This document shows, in pieces, positions 53,595 through 64,000 of a DNA stretch of 64,000 nucleotides; positions within the stretch are counted from its first letter, which is position 1; each line of letters opens with the position of its first letter. Below the pieces are notes generated by a model, which had not been told where the DNA came from, did not search any database, and saw nothing but the letters and a program-made list of their open reading frames with translations. The stretch spans positions 136,843,791-136,907,790 of the forward strand of contig OW804096.1 in assembly GCA_942159475.1 (NCBI GenBank), in the 5' to 3' direction. Position numbers and translations under genes: made by a program. The stretch is from Sthenelais limicola (taxonomy: Eukaryota > Annelida > Polychaeta > Phyllodocida > Sigalionidae).

Positions 53595-54305
53595 AGATCG
53601 AATTCAAAAGTCAACGGGCTGCCTTGCCCTCCCTCCCTTCCCCGCTCACTGCCCTAACCTTCTGGCAGCGTCTCCCCAGTCCCCGCTAGCTGACCTAGTG
53701 ACAATTGACCGGCAGTCCCTTTCTCGATTGGAAAAAAAGAATCGGAGTTGTTAATCAGCGCCCCGAACGTCTTGGGACTATAACCACCAAAGGGCAGAGA
53801 TTAAAAGGATTACTAACCTCACTTTCAGGGCTGCTGGTGCACTGTTACGTGCATAGTCCCAAGGCGAAGCCAAATTAATATGGCTGCCCCTCAATGTCGG
53901 TCTTTAATCCTTTATCCGCGCCGTGCGTTCCCACACCCTCTGCCATGGCATCTCCTGTCCGGTAGTTAGACCTGCGGTTGGCAGTGCAGTGGCTAGCCAC
54001 CAGGGAAAGAACTGGGAGTCCCTGTATGCTTAGATGCCTCTGCTTGACACCAGGTGGCAGGTGTCCTCAGACTGCAAGGATGAAATGTCCATTGCTGTGA
54101 ACCGGGGGCCAAAGGGCGGGATGTCTGCCAGAAGGGTCAGAGAGAGTGGTTGGGGCACGGCAACCAGTCATTTCCACCCATTTTCTGACAGGCCGGGGCA
54201 GGGTTTTGTTCTCCCCCAAGTGCTGGGACGATGGAGCTTTTGGTCACACCTTTTCCCTGCATTTCCTCTAGAGTAGGAGTATTGCTGCCAGACAAGGTTA
54301 GAGTC

Positions 54306-54428
54306 AACTCTGGTTTCTCTTCATTCCACGCAGAAATCTTTCGCCTTTTACTAAAGATTTCCGTGGGGAGGAACAAGACAATGAGTCTATAGACCAATTT
54401 TTACAACCCTGTCCCTTGTGGCAGGGTG
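54306..54428 (+). ncRNA. U5: U5 snRNA, unit 6
   Basis: G at position 28; same as unit 1 as far as read. Confidence 0.92.
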
Positions 54429-54891
54429 ACTGATAACACCAAAAACATACCTGCACCTGTTGCTATCTCTCCCACCTCCACATCCCTTTGTTTCTCTCAA
54501 GAGAGAGATTGGGTGCTGCCAATGCTTTCTGCCTCTAGTTAAGATGGTTGGCCCCTCTCCTCCCCTGCCCCCTACCTTGTGAGTGAGAGCAGAGCAAAGG
54601 CCAGGTGTGAGAAGGAAGCTTCCCCTGTTTGACACCAGGGCGGCAGCACTTTGAAAGTGGTGGTCTTATTGAAGGAAAAGAACTGCCAGTCGCTACGTTT
54701 GTGTGACCGGCAGGGTCCGGCGACGCTGGGAAGGGCTTTCGGAACATAGAGAAGCATCAGGCAGTTCATGTGGCATGGTCGGGGTGTTGGAAAGAGGGCA
54801 AGCGTCTCACGTCTGCCACGTCTGCGGAAGAGACACCGCTTTCGGCTGTGGCCAGTTCACCATGGGTCTCCTGCCAGGCCACACCACAAGC

Positions 54892-55055
54892 ATACTTACC
54901 TGGCACAGGGGAGACCGTGATCGGCGAGGCGGTTCCCCCAGGCTGAGGCCCCTCCATTGCACTACGGTTGGGTTGACGCTTGCGATCATCCCAAATGTGG
55001 ATGACTCGGGTGCGTAATTTCTGTTAGTGGGGGACTGCGTTCGCGCTATCCCTCG
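54892..55055 (+). ncRNA. U1: U1 snRNA, unit 6
   Basis: G at position 26; same as unit 1 as far as read. Confidence 0.94.
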
Positions 55056-55766
55056 AGATCGAATTCAAAAGTCAACGGGCTGCCTTGCCCTCCCTCCCTT
55101 CCCCGCTCACTGCCCTAACCTTCTGGCAGCGTCTCCCCAGTCCCCGCTAGCTGACCTAGTGACAATTGACCGGCAGTCCCTTTCTCGATTGGAAAAAAAG
55201 AATCGGAGTTGTTAATCAGCGCCCCGAACGTCTTGGGACTATAACCACCAAAGGGCAGAGATTAAAAGGATTACTAACCTCACTTTCAGGGCTGCTGGTG
55301 CACTGTTACGTGCATAGTCCCAAGGCGAAGCCAAATTAATATGGCTGCCCCTCAATGTCGGTCTTTAATCCTTTATCCGCGCCGTGCGTTCCCACACCCT
55401 CTGCCATGGCATCTCCTGTCCGGTAGTTAGACCTGCGGTTGGCAGTGCAGTGGCTAGCCACCAGGGAAAGAACTGGGAGTCCCTGTATGCTTAGATGCCT
55501 CTGCTTGACACCAGGTGGCAGGTGTCCTCAGACTGCAAGGATGAAATGTCCATTGCTGTGAACCGGGGGCCAAAGGGCGGGATGTCTGCCAGAAGGGTCA
55601 GAGAGAGTGGTTGGGGCACGGCAACCAGTCATTTCCACCCATTTTCTGACAGGCCGGGGCAGGGTTTTGTTCTCCCCCAAGTGCTGGGACGATGGAGCTT
55701 TTGGTCACACCTTTTCCCTGCATTTCCTCTAGAGTAGGAGTATTGCTGCCAGATAAGGTTAGAGTC

Positions 55767-55889
55767 AACTCTGGTTTCTCTTCATTCCACGCAGAAATCT
55801 TTCGCCTTTTACTAAAGATTTCCGTGGGGAGGAACAAGACAATGAGTCTATAGACCAATTTTTACAACCCTGTCCCTTGTGGCAGGGTG
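55767..55889 (+). ncRNA. U5: U5 snRNA, unit 7
   Basis: G at position 28. A single spacer change, CAGATAAGG for CAGACAAGG, lies 14 bases before the start. Confidence 0.92.
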
Positions 55890-56352
55890 ACTGATAACAC
55901 CAAAAACATACCTGCACCTGTTGCTATCTCTCCCACCTCCACATCCCTTTGTTTCTCTCAAGAGAGAGATTGGGTGCTGCCAATGCTTTCTGCCTCTAGT
56001 TAAGATGGTTGGCCCCTCTCCTCCCCTGCCCCCTACCTTGTGAGTGAGAGCAGAGCAAAGGCCAGGTGTGAGAAGGAAGCTTCCCCTGTTTGACACCAGG
56101 GCGGCAGCACTTTGAAAGTGGTGGTCTTATTGAAGGAAAAGAACTGCCAGTCGCTACGTTTGTGTGACCGGCAGGGTCCGGCGACGCTGGGAAGGGCTTT
56201 CGGAACATAGAGAAGCATCAGGCAGTTCATGTGGCATGGTCGGGGTGTTGGAAAGAGGGCAAGCGTCTCACGTCTGCCACGTCTGCGGAAGAGACACCGC
56301 TTTCGGCTGTGGCCAGTTCACCATGGGTCTCCTGCCAGGCCACACCACAAGC

Positions 56353-56516
56353 ATACTTACCTGGCACAGGGGAGACCATGATCGGCGAGGCGGTTCCCCC
56401 AGGCTGAGGCCCCTCCATTGCACTACGGTTGGGTTGACGCTTGCGATCATCCCAAATGTGGATGACTCGGGTGCGTAATTTCTGTTAGTGGGGGACTGCG
56501 TTCGCGCTATCCCTCG
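56353..56516 (+). ncRNA. U1: U1 snRNA, unit 7 (G26A variant)
   Basis: It carries A at position 26, as in unit 5. Confidence 0.94.
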
Positions 56517-57227
56517 AGATCGAATTCAAAAGTCAACGGGCTGCCTTGCCCTCCCTCCCTTCCCCGCTCACTGCCCTAACCTTCTGGCAGCGTCTCCCCA
56601 GTCCCCGCTAGCTGACCTAGTGACAATTGACCGGCAGTCCCTTTCTCGATTGGAAAAAAAGAATCGGAGTTGTTAATCAGCGCCCCGAACGTCTTGGGAC
56701 TATAACCACCAAAGGGCAGAGATTAAAAGGATTACTAACCTCACTTTCAGGGCTGCTGGTGCACTGTTACGTGCATAGTCCCAAGGCGAAGCCAAATTAA
56801 TATGGCTGCCCCTCAATGTCGGTCTTTAATCCTTTATCCGCGCCGTGCGTTCCCACACCCTCTGCCATGGCATCTCCTGTCCGGTAGTTAGACCTGCGGT
56901 TGGCAGTGCAGTGGCTAGCCACCAGGGAAAGAACTGGGAGTCCCTGTATGCTTAGATGCCTCTGCTTGACACCAGGTGGCAGGTGTCCTCAGACTGCAAG
57001 GATGAAATGTCCATTGCTGTGAACCGGGGGCCAAAGGGCGGGATGTCTGCCAGAAGGGTCAGAGAGAGTGGTTGGGGCACGGCAACCAGTCATTTCCACC
57101 CATTTTCTGACAGGCCGGGGCAGGGTTTTGTTCTCCCCCAAGTGCTGGGACGATGGAGCTTTTGGTCACACCTTTTCCCTGCATTTCCTCTAGAGTAGGA
57201 GTATTGCTGCCAGACAAGGTTAGAGTC

Positions 57228-57350
57228 AACTCTGGTTTCTCTTCATTCCACGCATAAATCTTTCGCCTTTTACTAAAGATTTCCGTGGGGAGGAACAAGA
57301 CAATGAGTCTATAGACCAATTTTTACAACCCTGTCCCTTGTGGCAGGGTG
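57228..57350 (+). ncRNA. U5: U5 snRNA, unit 8
   Basis: T at position 28, as in units 3 and 9. Confidence 0.92.
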
Positions 57351-57813
57351 ACTGATAACACCAAAAACATACCTGCACCTGTTGCTATCTCTCACACCTC
57401 CACATCCCTTTGTTTCTCTCAAGAGAGAGATTGGGTGCTGCCAATGCTTTCTGCCTCTAGTTAAGATGGTTGGCCCCTCTCCTCCCCTGCCCCCTACCTT
57501 GTGAGTGAGAGCAGAGCAAAGGCCAGGTGTGAGAAGGAAGCTTCCCCTGTTTGACACCAGGGCGGCAGCACTTTGAAAGTGGTGGTCTTATTGAAGGAAA
57601 AGAACTGCCAGTCGCTACGTTTGTGTGACCGGCAGGGTCCGGCGACGCTGGGAAGGGCTTTCGGAACATAGAGAAGCATCAGGCAGTTCATGTGGCATGG
57701 TCGGGGTGTTGGAAAGAGGGCAAGCGTCTCACGTCTGCCACGTCTGCGGAAGAGACACCGCTTTCGGCTGTGGCCAGTTCACCATGGGTCTCCTGCCAGG
57801 CCACACCACAAGC

Positions 57814-57977
57814 ATACTTACCTGGCACAGGGGAGACCGTGATCGGCGAGGCGGTTCCCCCAGGCTGAGGCCCCTCCATTGCACTACGGTTGGGTTGACG
57901 CTTGCGATCATCCCAAATGTGGATGACTCGGGTGCGTAATTTCTGTTAGTGGGGGACTGCGTTCGCGCTATCCCTCG
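57814..57977 (+). ncRNA. U1: U1 snRNA, unit 8
   Basis: G at position 26; it is the last U1 before the inserted element. Confidence 0.94.
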
Positions 57978-58166
57978 AGATCGAATTCAAAAGTCAACGG
58001 GCTGCCTTGCCCTCCCTCCCTTCCCCGCTCACTGCCCTAACCTTCTGGCAGCGTCTCCCCAGTCCCCGCTAGCTGACCTAGTGACAATTGACCGGCAGTC
58101 CCTTTCTCGATTGGAAAAAAAGAATCGGAGTTGTTAATCAGCGCCCCGAACGTCTTGGGACTATAA

Positions 58167-61100
58167 GGGTCAGTTTTTTCAAGTGTGCTGTTTTGCCATA
58201 TGGGGGTATGGGAGAGGGCCAATTTTTGGAACTATTTTAAACGGTTATTGAACACTGTAACTGTGATATATGGGTTTTATGCTTTCAGGAAAACTTTATT
58301 CCAACAAAATCGGATAGGTGATTCTGTTCTTTTGTGCCTTTTGAATATTGTTGCTCACTTACTGTGACGTAAGTATATCCTTCATTGTTGGAATTTATTG
58401 GATACTCAATAATTTCCATTAAAAATAAGACAGATGAGAACAATATTTTGTGTAAAGAGTCTTTGTATCAGTTATGATAAGAACCTGAAATCTCAATACC
58501 TGATGATCAATATGTAGAATGTGGCCATCAACTGATTTCAATCCTTTTTCCTTGGTTTGTGTGATGTTTTCTGACATTAAAAGTAATTCTCTTTCCAATT
58601 CATCCCCCTCTTCTAGTAAACAGTTGACTGTTTAGTCTTTCTCAATATTGTTTTTTTTACTTGTTTTTTATGTAATCAATATTCACAATTCAGGCCATAA
58701 ATTTGTCAAATTTGTCTGACGGGTTTTTAAAATAGCTTCAAATGGGATATACCTACGTCACCATAATGACAATAATTGAAACACATTAGTTGGACAAAAC
58801 ACATGAGATTGAAATGACTAATGATATATTTTTAACATTAGAAATAAATTCCCAATGATGGAAGGTAACACATTAAGATAGAAGGTCAGTTGAAAAATAA
58901 TTTTGGTTGACAGTGAGGCCGTGTTCAAACTGGGAATTCAACAAAAAATTGTAGAAATCTGAACTTTTAAATAAAAATCACATGAATTATTCATTCATTT
59001 CGAAATAAAAACAATATGGGCCAAACCCTATACACCATTCAATATCTTATATCTACTTGTAACCAATGTCTCCACTATGTATTCAAGTCAAAATAGTCAG
59101 GTGTCATGACCAGTAACGGATATACTTACGTCACAAACTACACACATTGTTTCACATAAGGTGAACACAATAATCTTTAGATATCAATAGCATGATTTGA
59201 ATTCATATGCCCGACATATACCATTCAACATCCCATATATAGACTTGAAACAAGTATCTTAACTATGAACACTTGAAAAAAGGGTCAGATCCAATGACCA
59301 GCAAGGGCTATACTTACGTCACATGAAAGAAAATAAATACTTCACATCAGGTGAATATATTATTTCATCTTAAGCTAACAACAATATGAGACACACCCAT
59401 ACACCATTGAAATCCCTTATCCACTTGGACCATTTTCACAACTATTTAAACATGATAAAAGTGTCAGATCCTATGGCCAGCAAGGGCTATACTTACGTCA
59501 CACAATGAACCAAAACACTTCCCATGAGGTGAAAACATTAATTATTAGATTATAATAGACTAATATACCTAGATTAATCAATTCAAGTGAACCAACAACG
59601 CTCTGAAGCATGGATTCCGCTCAGAAAACCGTGTTGAAAAATAATGTTATTTTTCATAATCAGCCACCTTCAAACCTGGAAACACATCAAAATTCGAACA
59701 AATTTCAATTTTGCTTACCAAAGATGTATGATTATTTTGTTTCTAAATAAAAAATAATATGGCCACACCCATTAACCCATACAATATCTTATACCCCTGT
59801 ATCTAGACTGGTAGACAAGATCAAATATATGATAATAGTAATGCTATGGATAGTTTTTGTGATGTGTCACAGAAAATGAGTCAAAAGTCATAATAATGGA
59901 TTTTGAGATATCTTATTTGATGAGATGATATCAAGTGGATAGACAATAAGACATGTAATAACTAATAATATATATGTTGTAATGTATGAAAAAGGGCCAG
60001 CCCTAATCCTTGATGGTCGCTCACTATGGTAAATTAATTATATCTACTCCTGAAGATAACCTAAGATTCGCATAGATATATTCAATATACTGTGTTCAAA
60101 TTTGGTACATATTTTATGCTAAGTAGCATAAAAGAATGTATACGAAATTTCATATTACAATCCAGCCCATTTCAACCAGTAACATTCATCAACATTCGAC
60201 CAAACTTCCATCTGTTTAACCGAGATGCATGAATTATTGTTTTATTCTGCAGTAACAAAATATAGATTGCACGCCTTACATAATTCATTGCCACATATCC
60301 ATTTAAAACTAATCTTTCTTAAAAGTCACAAAATACTGGGTATACTCTACATACAATTCAATATTCAATATGCCGTTGGAAATAATAATCATTAGATTTA
60401 AATAGTCGTATCACATCAATTATAATATCAGCCAATGAATTCTACTAAGAAGATCTGTTGGAAAAATACATTTGGATGAAAACGAGGCATTTTTGATCCT
60501 GGAAATTAATTGAAATTCATACAAAAATCTCTAGTTTCCATTTGAAATCTCATGAATTATTATTTTGTTTCATATAAAAACTATACAGGCCCCACTGGCT
60601 ATACCATTCAGTATCCAATATCTACTTGAAACTATTATTTCAACTATTTACACGGGACAAAATGCCCAGATCTCTAGGCCAGCAAGGGCTTTACTTACGT
60701 CACACACTAAAGACAATATACTTCACACAAAGTGAAACAATAATCTTTAGATTACAATAACCTAATTTGATTATATGTGCCCTCCATATACCGTTTAATA
60801 TCCCATATAGAGTTGAAACGATTATCTCAAGTATTTACACATGACAAAAGGGTCAGATCCAATGGCCAGTAATGCCTATACTTACGTCACATGAAAGAAA
60901 ATGATTACTTCACATCAGGTGAATTAATTATGTTATCTTGAAATAAGAACAACAGGGCACACCTATACTCCATTCAATGCCCCACATCCAAGGAATAATC
61001 TTTTAGAACTATTTACACATGAAAAAGGGCCATAGTCTATGGGCAGCAAGGGCTATACTTACGTCACACACTAAAGACAACACAATTCACATCAGGTGAA

Positions 61101-62580
61101 ATCAATAATCATTAAATAAGAATTGTTTGATTTCACTGTTATAATTTAAATAGATTAACAACGGTTAGCAGAATAGATTTTTCACAGAAAACCAGTTGAA
61201 AAAACATATTGGATCACAATGAGTCACCTTTTAGAATGGAAATTGATCAAAATTTGTGCTAAAAATCCACCTTATTCACAGAAATGGCATGACAAAGTAT
61301 TTCATTTCAAAACAAAAACTATTCCAGTCCACCATAATAGACTATTCAATGTACAATATTCAATTGATAACATTATTTCAATTAATTAGGCATGGCAAAG
61401 GGGTCATATGTTATGGCCAGAAAGGGATATACTTACGTCACAAAATACTTCCCATTAGGTCTAAACTGTAATTTTGTGATTATAATGACCTAATTTCATT
61501 TATTATAACTTCAAATCGGTTATTCTAACACACCATATGATATCCCCTATCTCCTATTATTTATTATTTTAACTATCTATGTGAGACAGAAGGATCAGAT
61601 CCCATGACCAGCAAGGGATATACTTACGTCACAGACTAAACATTACATTATTTGTACAAATAATGCTATTAGGTGAGATTGATATACAAATGTATGCAGT
61701 CCACATGATACAGGCAGTGACAAAGTTTGCATCAAAGTACAAAATATGGACTGAAACCCATGTGCTAGACTTTTTTAAACTGCATTGTCTAATAATTTAG
61801 GAGGCTATACTTACGTCACAAATATGCATTTTGAAGAACTTTTGCCATTAGAGTGCATTAATTGAGTATATTTGAAAAAAACTAATGGCCTCTCATTATG
61901 AGAGGTTGAAATGAGTTCACAAAATGGGTATATTAATTCTTAATATTTTAATGCCTATTCTGTGGGGTTGATTTGATGATGGTGACGTAAGTATAGCCAA
62001 AAAGTTGGAAAATGGGGTTATACAAATGATATTGTTCCCAGAGGTAGAATTTTCAAGTTATGCATTCATTTTTTTTTCACGATACAGAGATAGTATAAGC
62101 CTTAATATGAAATATGTTTTTAGGTATGTGTTAACAAATTAATTAATGAGAAATGGCTTCGTTTAGAGGGATATACTTACGTCACATAATTAGAAAAATT
62201 TGGTTGGAAAAATGTACAAGGCCATAGGGAGTAGTTTTGAGATTTAAGTAAGCTCATACAATTATTTCAAGGAGCCTTCATACTATGGTTTACAAATAAA
62301 AAGCCAATAACTATATACTTTTAGTTCTTTGACTGAGTAGACTATGGTTTCATTTATTTGTTTTATATTTTTTCAACAAAAAGTAAGGTAAAATAACAGT
62401 TTTTTTTAATTTTTAGATACTAAATATTGGTTTGAGACATGGAAAAGTATATGTGGAATGAAAGAGCTCGTCGAGGGGAATTGCTCGACACAGGAATAAT
62501 GACTATTCAACTCATATTATTGGAAATAGTCCCGGAAATGTAGTCATAATGCAAAACAGCACACTTGAAAAAACTGACCC
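58167..62580. mobile_element. 4,414-bp TIR element with phased ATACTTACGTCAC motifs, inside the array
   Basis: A perfect 30-bp terminal inverted repeat begins GGGTCAGTTTTTTCAAGTGT. The target ATAA is duplicated at 58163-58166 and 62581-62584, while other units have a single ATAA. No ORF exceeds about 75 codons, so it is non-autonomous. The interior is built of diverged units each carrying tATACTTACGTCAC, often after CAGCAAGGG and before a TCACATCAGGTGAA-like string. Motif sites: 58365 (inverse), 58747 (variant), 59121, 59309, 59488, 60690 (variant), 60877, 61054, 61428, 61619, 61806, 61982 (inverse) and 62172. A MITE family A fragment is at 59859. The superfamily is unassigned; a 4-bp duplication limits the options. 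Confidence 0.93.
59859..59945. mobile_element. MITE family A fragment nested in the array element
   Basis: GTGATGTGTCACAGAAAATG and AATGGATTTTGAGATATC match the left part of family A. Confidence 0.7.
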
Positions 62581-63106
62581 ATAACCACCAAAGGGCAGAG
62601 ATTAAAAGGATTACTAACCTCACTTTCAGGGCTGCTGGTGCACTGTTACGTGCATAGTCCCAAGGCGAAGCCAAATTAATATGGCTGCCCCTCAATGTCG
62701 GTCTTTAATCCTTTATCCGCGCCGTGCGTTCCCACACCCTCTGCCATGGCATCTCCTGTCCGGTAGTTAGACCTGCGGTTGGCAGTGCAGTGGCTAGCCA
62801 CCAGGGAAAGAACTGGGAGTCCCTGTATGCTTAGATGCCTCTGCTTGACACCAGGTGGCAGGTGTCCTCAGACTGCAAGGATGAAATGTCCATTGCTGTG
62901 AACCGGGGGCCAAAGGGCGGGATGTCTGCCAGAAGGGTCAGAGAGAGTGGTTGGGGCACGGCAACCAGTCATTTCCACCCATTTTCTGACAGGCCGGGGC
63001 AGGGTTTTGTTCTCCCCCAAGTGCTGGGACGATGGAGCTTTTGGTCACACCTTTTCCCTGCATTTCCTCTAGAGTAGGAGTATTGCTGCCAGACAAGGTT
63101 AGAGTC

Positions 63107-63229
63107 AACTCTGGTTTCTCTTCATTCCACGCATAAATCTTTCGCCTTTTACTAAAGATTTCCGTGGGGAGGAACAAGACAATGAGTCTATAGACCAATT
63201 TTTACAACCCTGTCCCTTGTGGCAGGGTG
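63107..63229 (+). ncRNA. U5: U5 snRNA, unit 9
   Basis: T at position 28, as in units 3 and 8. It belongs to the unit split by the inserted element and is itself intact. Confidence 0.92.
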
Positions 63230-63692
63230 ACTGATAACACCAAAAACATACCTGCACCTGTTGCTATCTCTCCCACCTCCACATCCCTTTGTTTCTCTCA
63301 AGAGAGAGATTGGGTGCTGCCAATGCTTTCTGCCTCTAGTTAAGATGGTTGGCCCCTCTCCTCCCCTGCCCCCTACCTTGTGAGTGAGAGCAGAGCAAAG
63401 GCCAGGTGTGAGAAGGAAGCTTCCCCTGTTTGACACCAGGGCGGCAGCACTTTGAAAGTGGTGGTCTTATTGAAGGAAAAGAACTGCCAGTCGCTACGTT
63501 TGTGTGACCGGCAGGGTCCGGCGACGCTGGGAAGGGCTTTCGGAACATAGAGAAGCATCAGGCAGTTCATGTGGCATGGTCGGGGTGTTGGAAAGAGGGC
63601 AAGCGTCTCACGTCTGCCACGTCTGCGGAAGAGACACCGCTTTCGGCTGTGGCCAGTTCACCATGGGTCTCCTGCCAGGCCACACCACAAGC

Positions 63693-63856
63693 ATACTTAC
63701 CTGGCACAGGGGAGACCGTGATCGGCGAGGCGGTTCCCCCAGGCTGAGGCCCCTCCATTGCACTACGGTTGGGTTGACGCTTGCGATCATCCCAAATGTG
63801 GATGACTCGGGTGCGTAATTTCTGTTAGTGGGGGACTGCGTTCGCGCTATCCCTCG
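63693..63856 (+). ncRNA. U1: U1 snRNA, unit 9
   Basis: G at position 26; intact and same as unit 1 as far as read. Confidence 0.94.
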
Positions 63857-64000
63857 AGATCGAATTCAAAAGTCAACGGGCTGCCTTGCCCTCCCTCCCT
63901 TCCCCGCTCACTGCCCTAACCTTCTGGCAGCGTCTCCCCAGTCCCCGCTAGCTGACCTAGTGACAATTGACCGGCAGTCCCTTTCTCGATTGGAAAAAAA

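Larger units (their letters stand above)
46291..58166 (+). repeat. Tandem U5-U1 snRNA array, 1,461-bp unit (8 units plus 188 bp)
   Basis: Unit boundaries repeat exactly every 1,461 bases (46291, 47752, 49213 and so on to 57979). By eye the units differ at only a few sites, for example 49757 A/G, 51268 G/C, 51626 T/G, 55753 C/T and 57391 C/A. Such homogeneity implies concerted evolution or recent amplification. Each unit holds one U5 and one U1 gene on the + strand and about 1.17 kb of spacer. Short ORFs in the spacer repeat with the unit and have no recognised family. Confidence 0.97.
62581..64000 (+). repeat. Tandem U5-U1 array resumes (rest of unit 9, start of unit 10)
   Basis: The sequence continues at the point where unit 9 was interrupted and keeps the unit phase: unit 10 begins at 63858. 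The array runs off the window end, so its total size is unknown. Confidence 0.95.

Noticed and set aside
46291..58166. CRISPR-like or ribosomal DNA array
   Set aside because: The 1,461-bp units contain U1 and U5 snRNA, not short spacers or rRNA.
58167..62580. Autonomous transposon with a transposase
   Set aside because: No ORF longer than about 75 codons and no transposase motif.
46729..63818. Repeated 60-104 codon ORFs in every array unit
   Set aside because: They overlap the snRNA genes or spacer on both strands, have no recognised family, and repeat only because the unit repeats.

Overview
This is a 64 kb piece of an animal nuclear genome, most likely a marine invertebrate. The evidence is spliced genes with GT-AG introns, metazoan U1 and U5 snRNA genes, a cytosolic-type sulfotransferase, an S1 protease, non-LTR and Ty3/Gypsy retrotransposons, and many short inverted-repeat elements. 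I cannot name the species or phylum. There is one assembly gap of 200 N at 1701-1900. Host protein genes are few, and most of the window is mobile or repeated DNA.

Layout: (1) 1-1940: short repeats, a long hairpin at 866-987, G-rich DNA and the gap. (2) About 1940-8203: a non-LTR retrotransposon on the + strand with two intact ORFs. Its ORF1 carries a C-terminal NADAR (YbiA/DUF1768-like) domain, which I find unusual. (3) 10077-17473: a six-exon trypsin-fold serine protease on the + strand. All three catalytic residues are present but the trypsin-type Asp189 is not. Its introns are full of MITEs, a minisatellite and a LINE fragment. (4) 18943-21495: a sulfotransferase pseudogene on the - strand. 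It has a nonsense codon and three separate insertions, each with a clean target-site duplication. (5) 25017-35991: a complete Ty3/Gypsy retrotransposon on the - strand. Its 424-bp LTRs look identical, and it has gag, pol and a third ORF encoding a zinc-finger and coiled-coil protein. (6) 37292-43618: an apparently intact two-exon sulfotransferase on the + strand. The pseudogene in (4) is an inverted duplicate of it. Its intron holds a hairpin insertion and a retroposed polyadenylated transcript. (7) 46291-64000: a highly homogeneous tandem array with a 1,461-bp period. Every unit has one U5 and one U1 snRNA gene in the same orientation, giving nine of each in the window. The array is interrupted at 58167-62580 by a 4,414-bp terminal-inverted-repeat element that lacks long ORFs but carries about 13 copies of an ATACTTACGTCAC motif, many spaced 176-191 bp apart.

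The most unusual observations are: four long hairpins with unrelated arms, three of them with the same apex sequence (CGAG...CG-TAG...CGAGT); the NADAR-bearing LINE ORF1; the U5-U1 array, in which U1 loop I departs from the usual U1-70K binding sequence; and the phased-motif element inside that array. How the genes relate: the sulfotransferase pair shows a local inverted duplication followed by decay of one copy. The protease is a separate secreted-type enzyme. The snRNA array would supply spliceosomal RNAs if it is transcribed.
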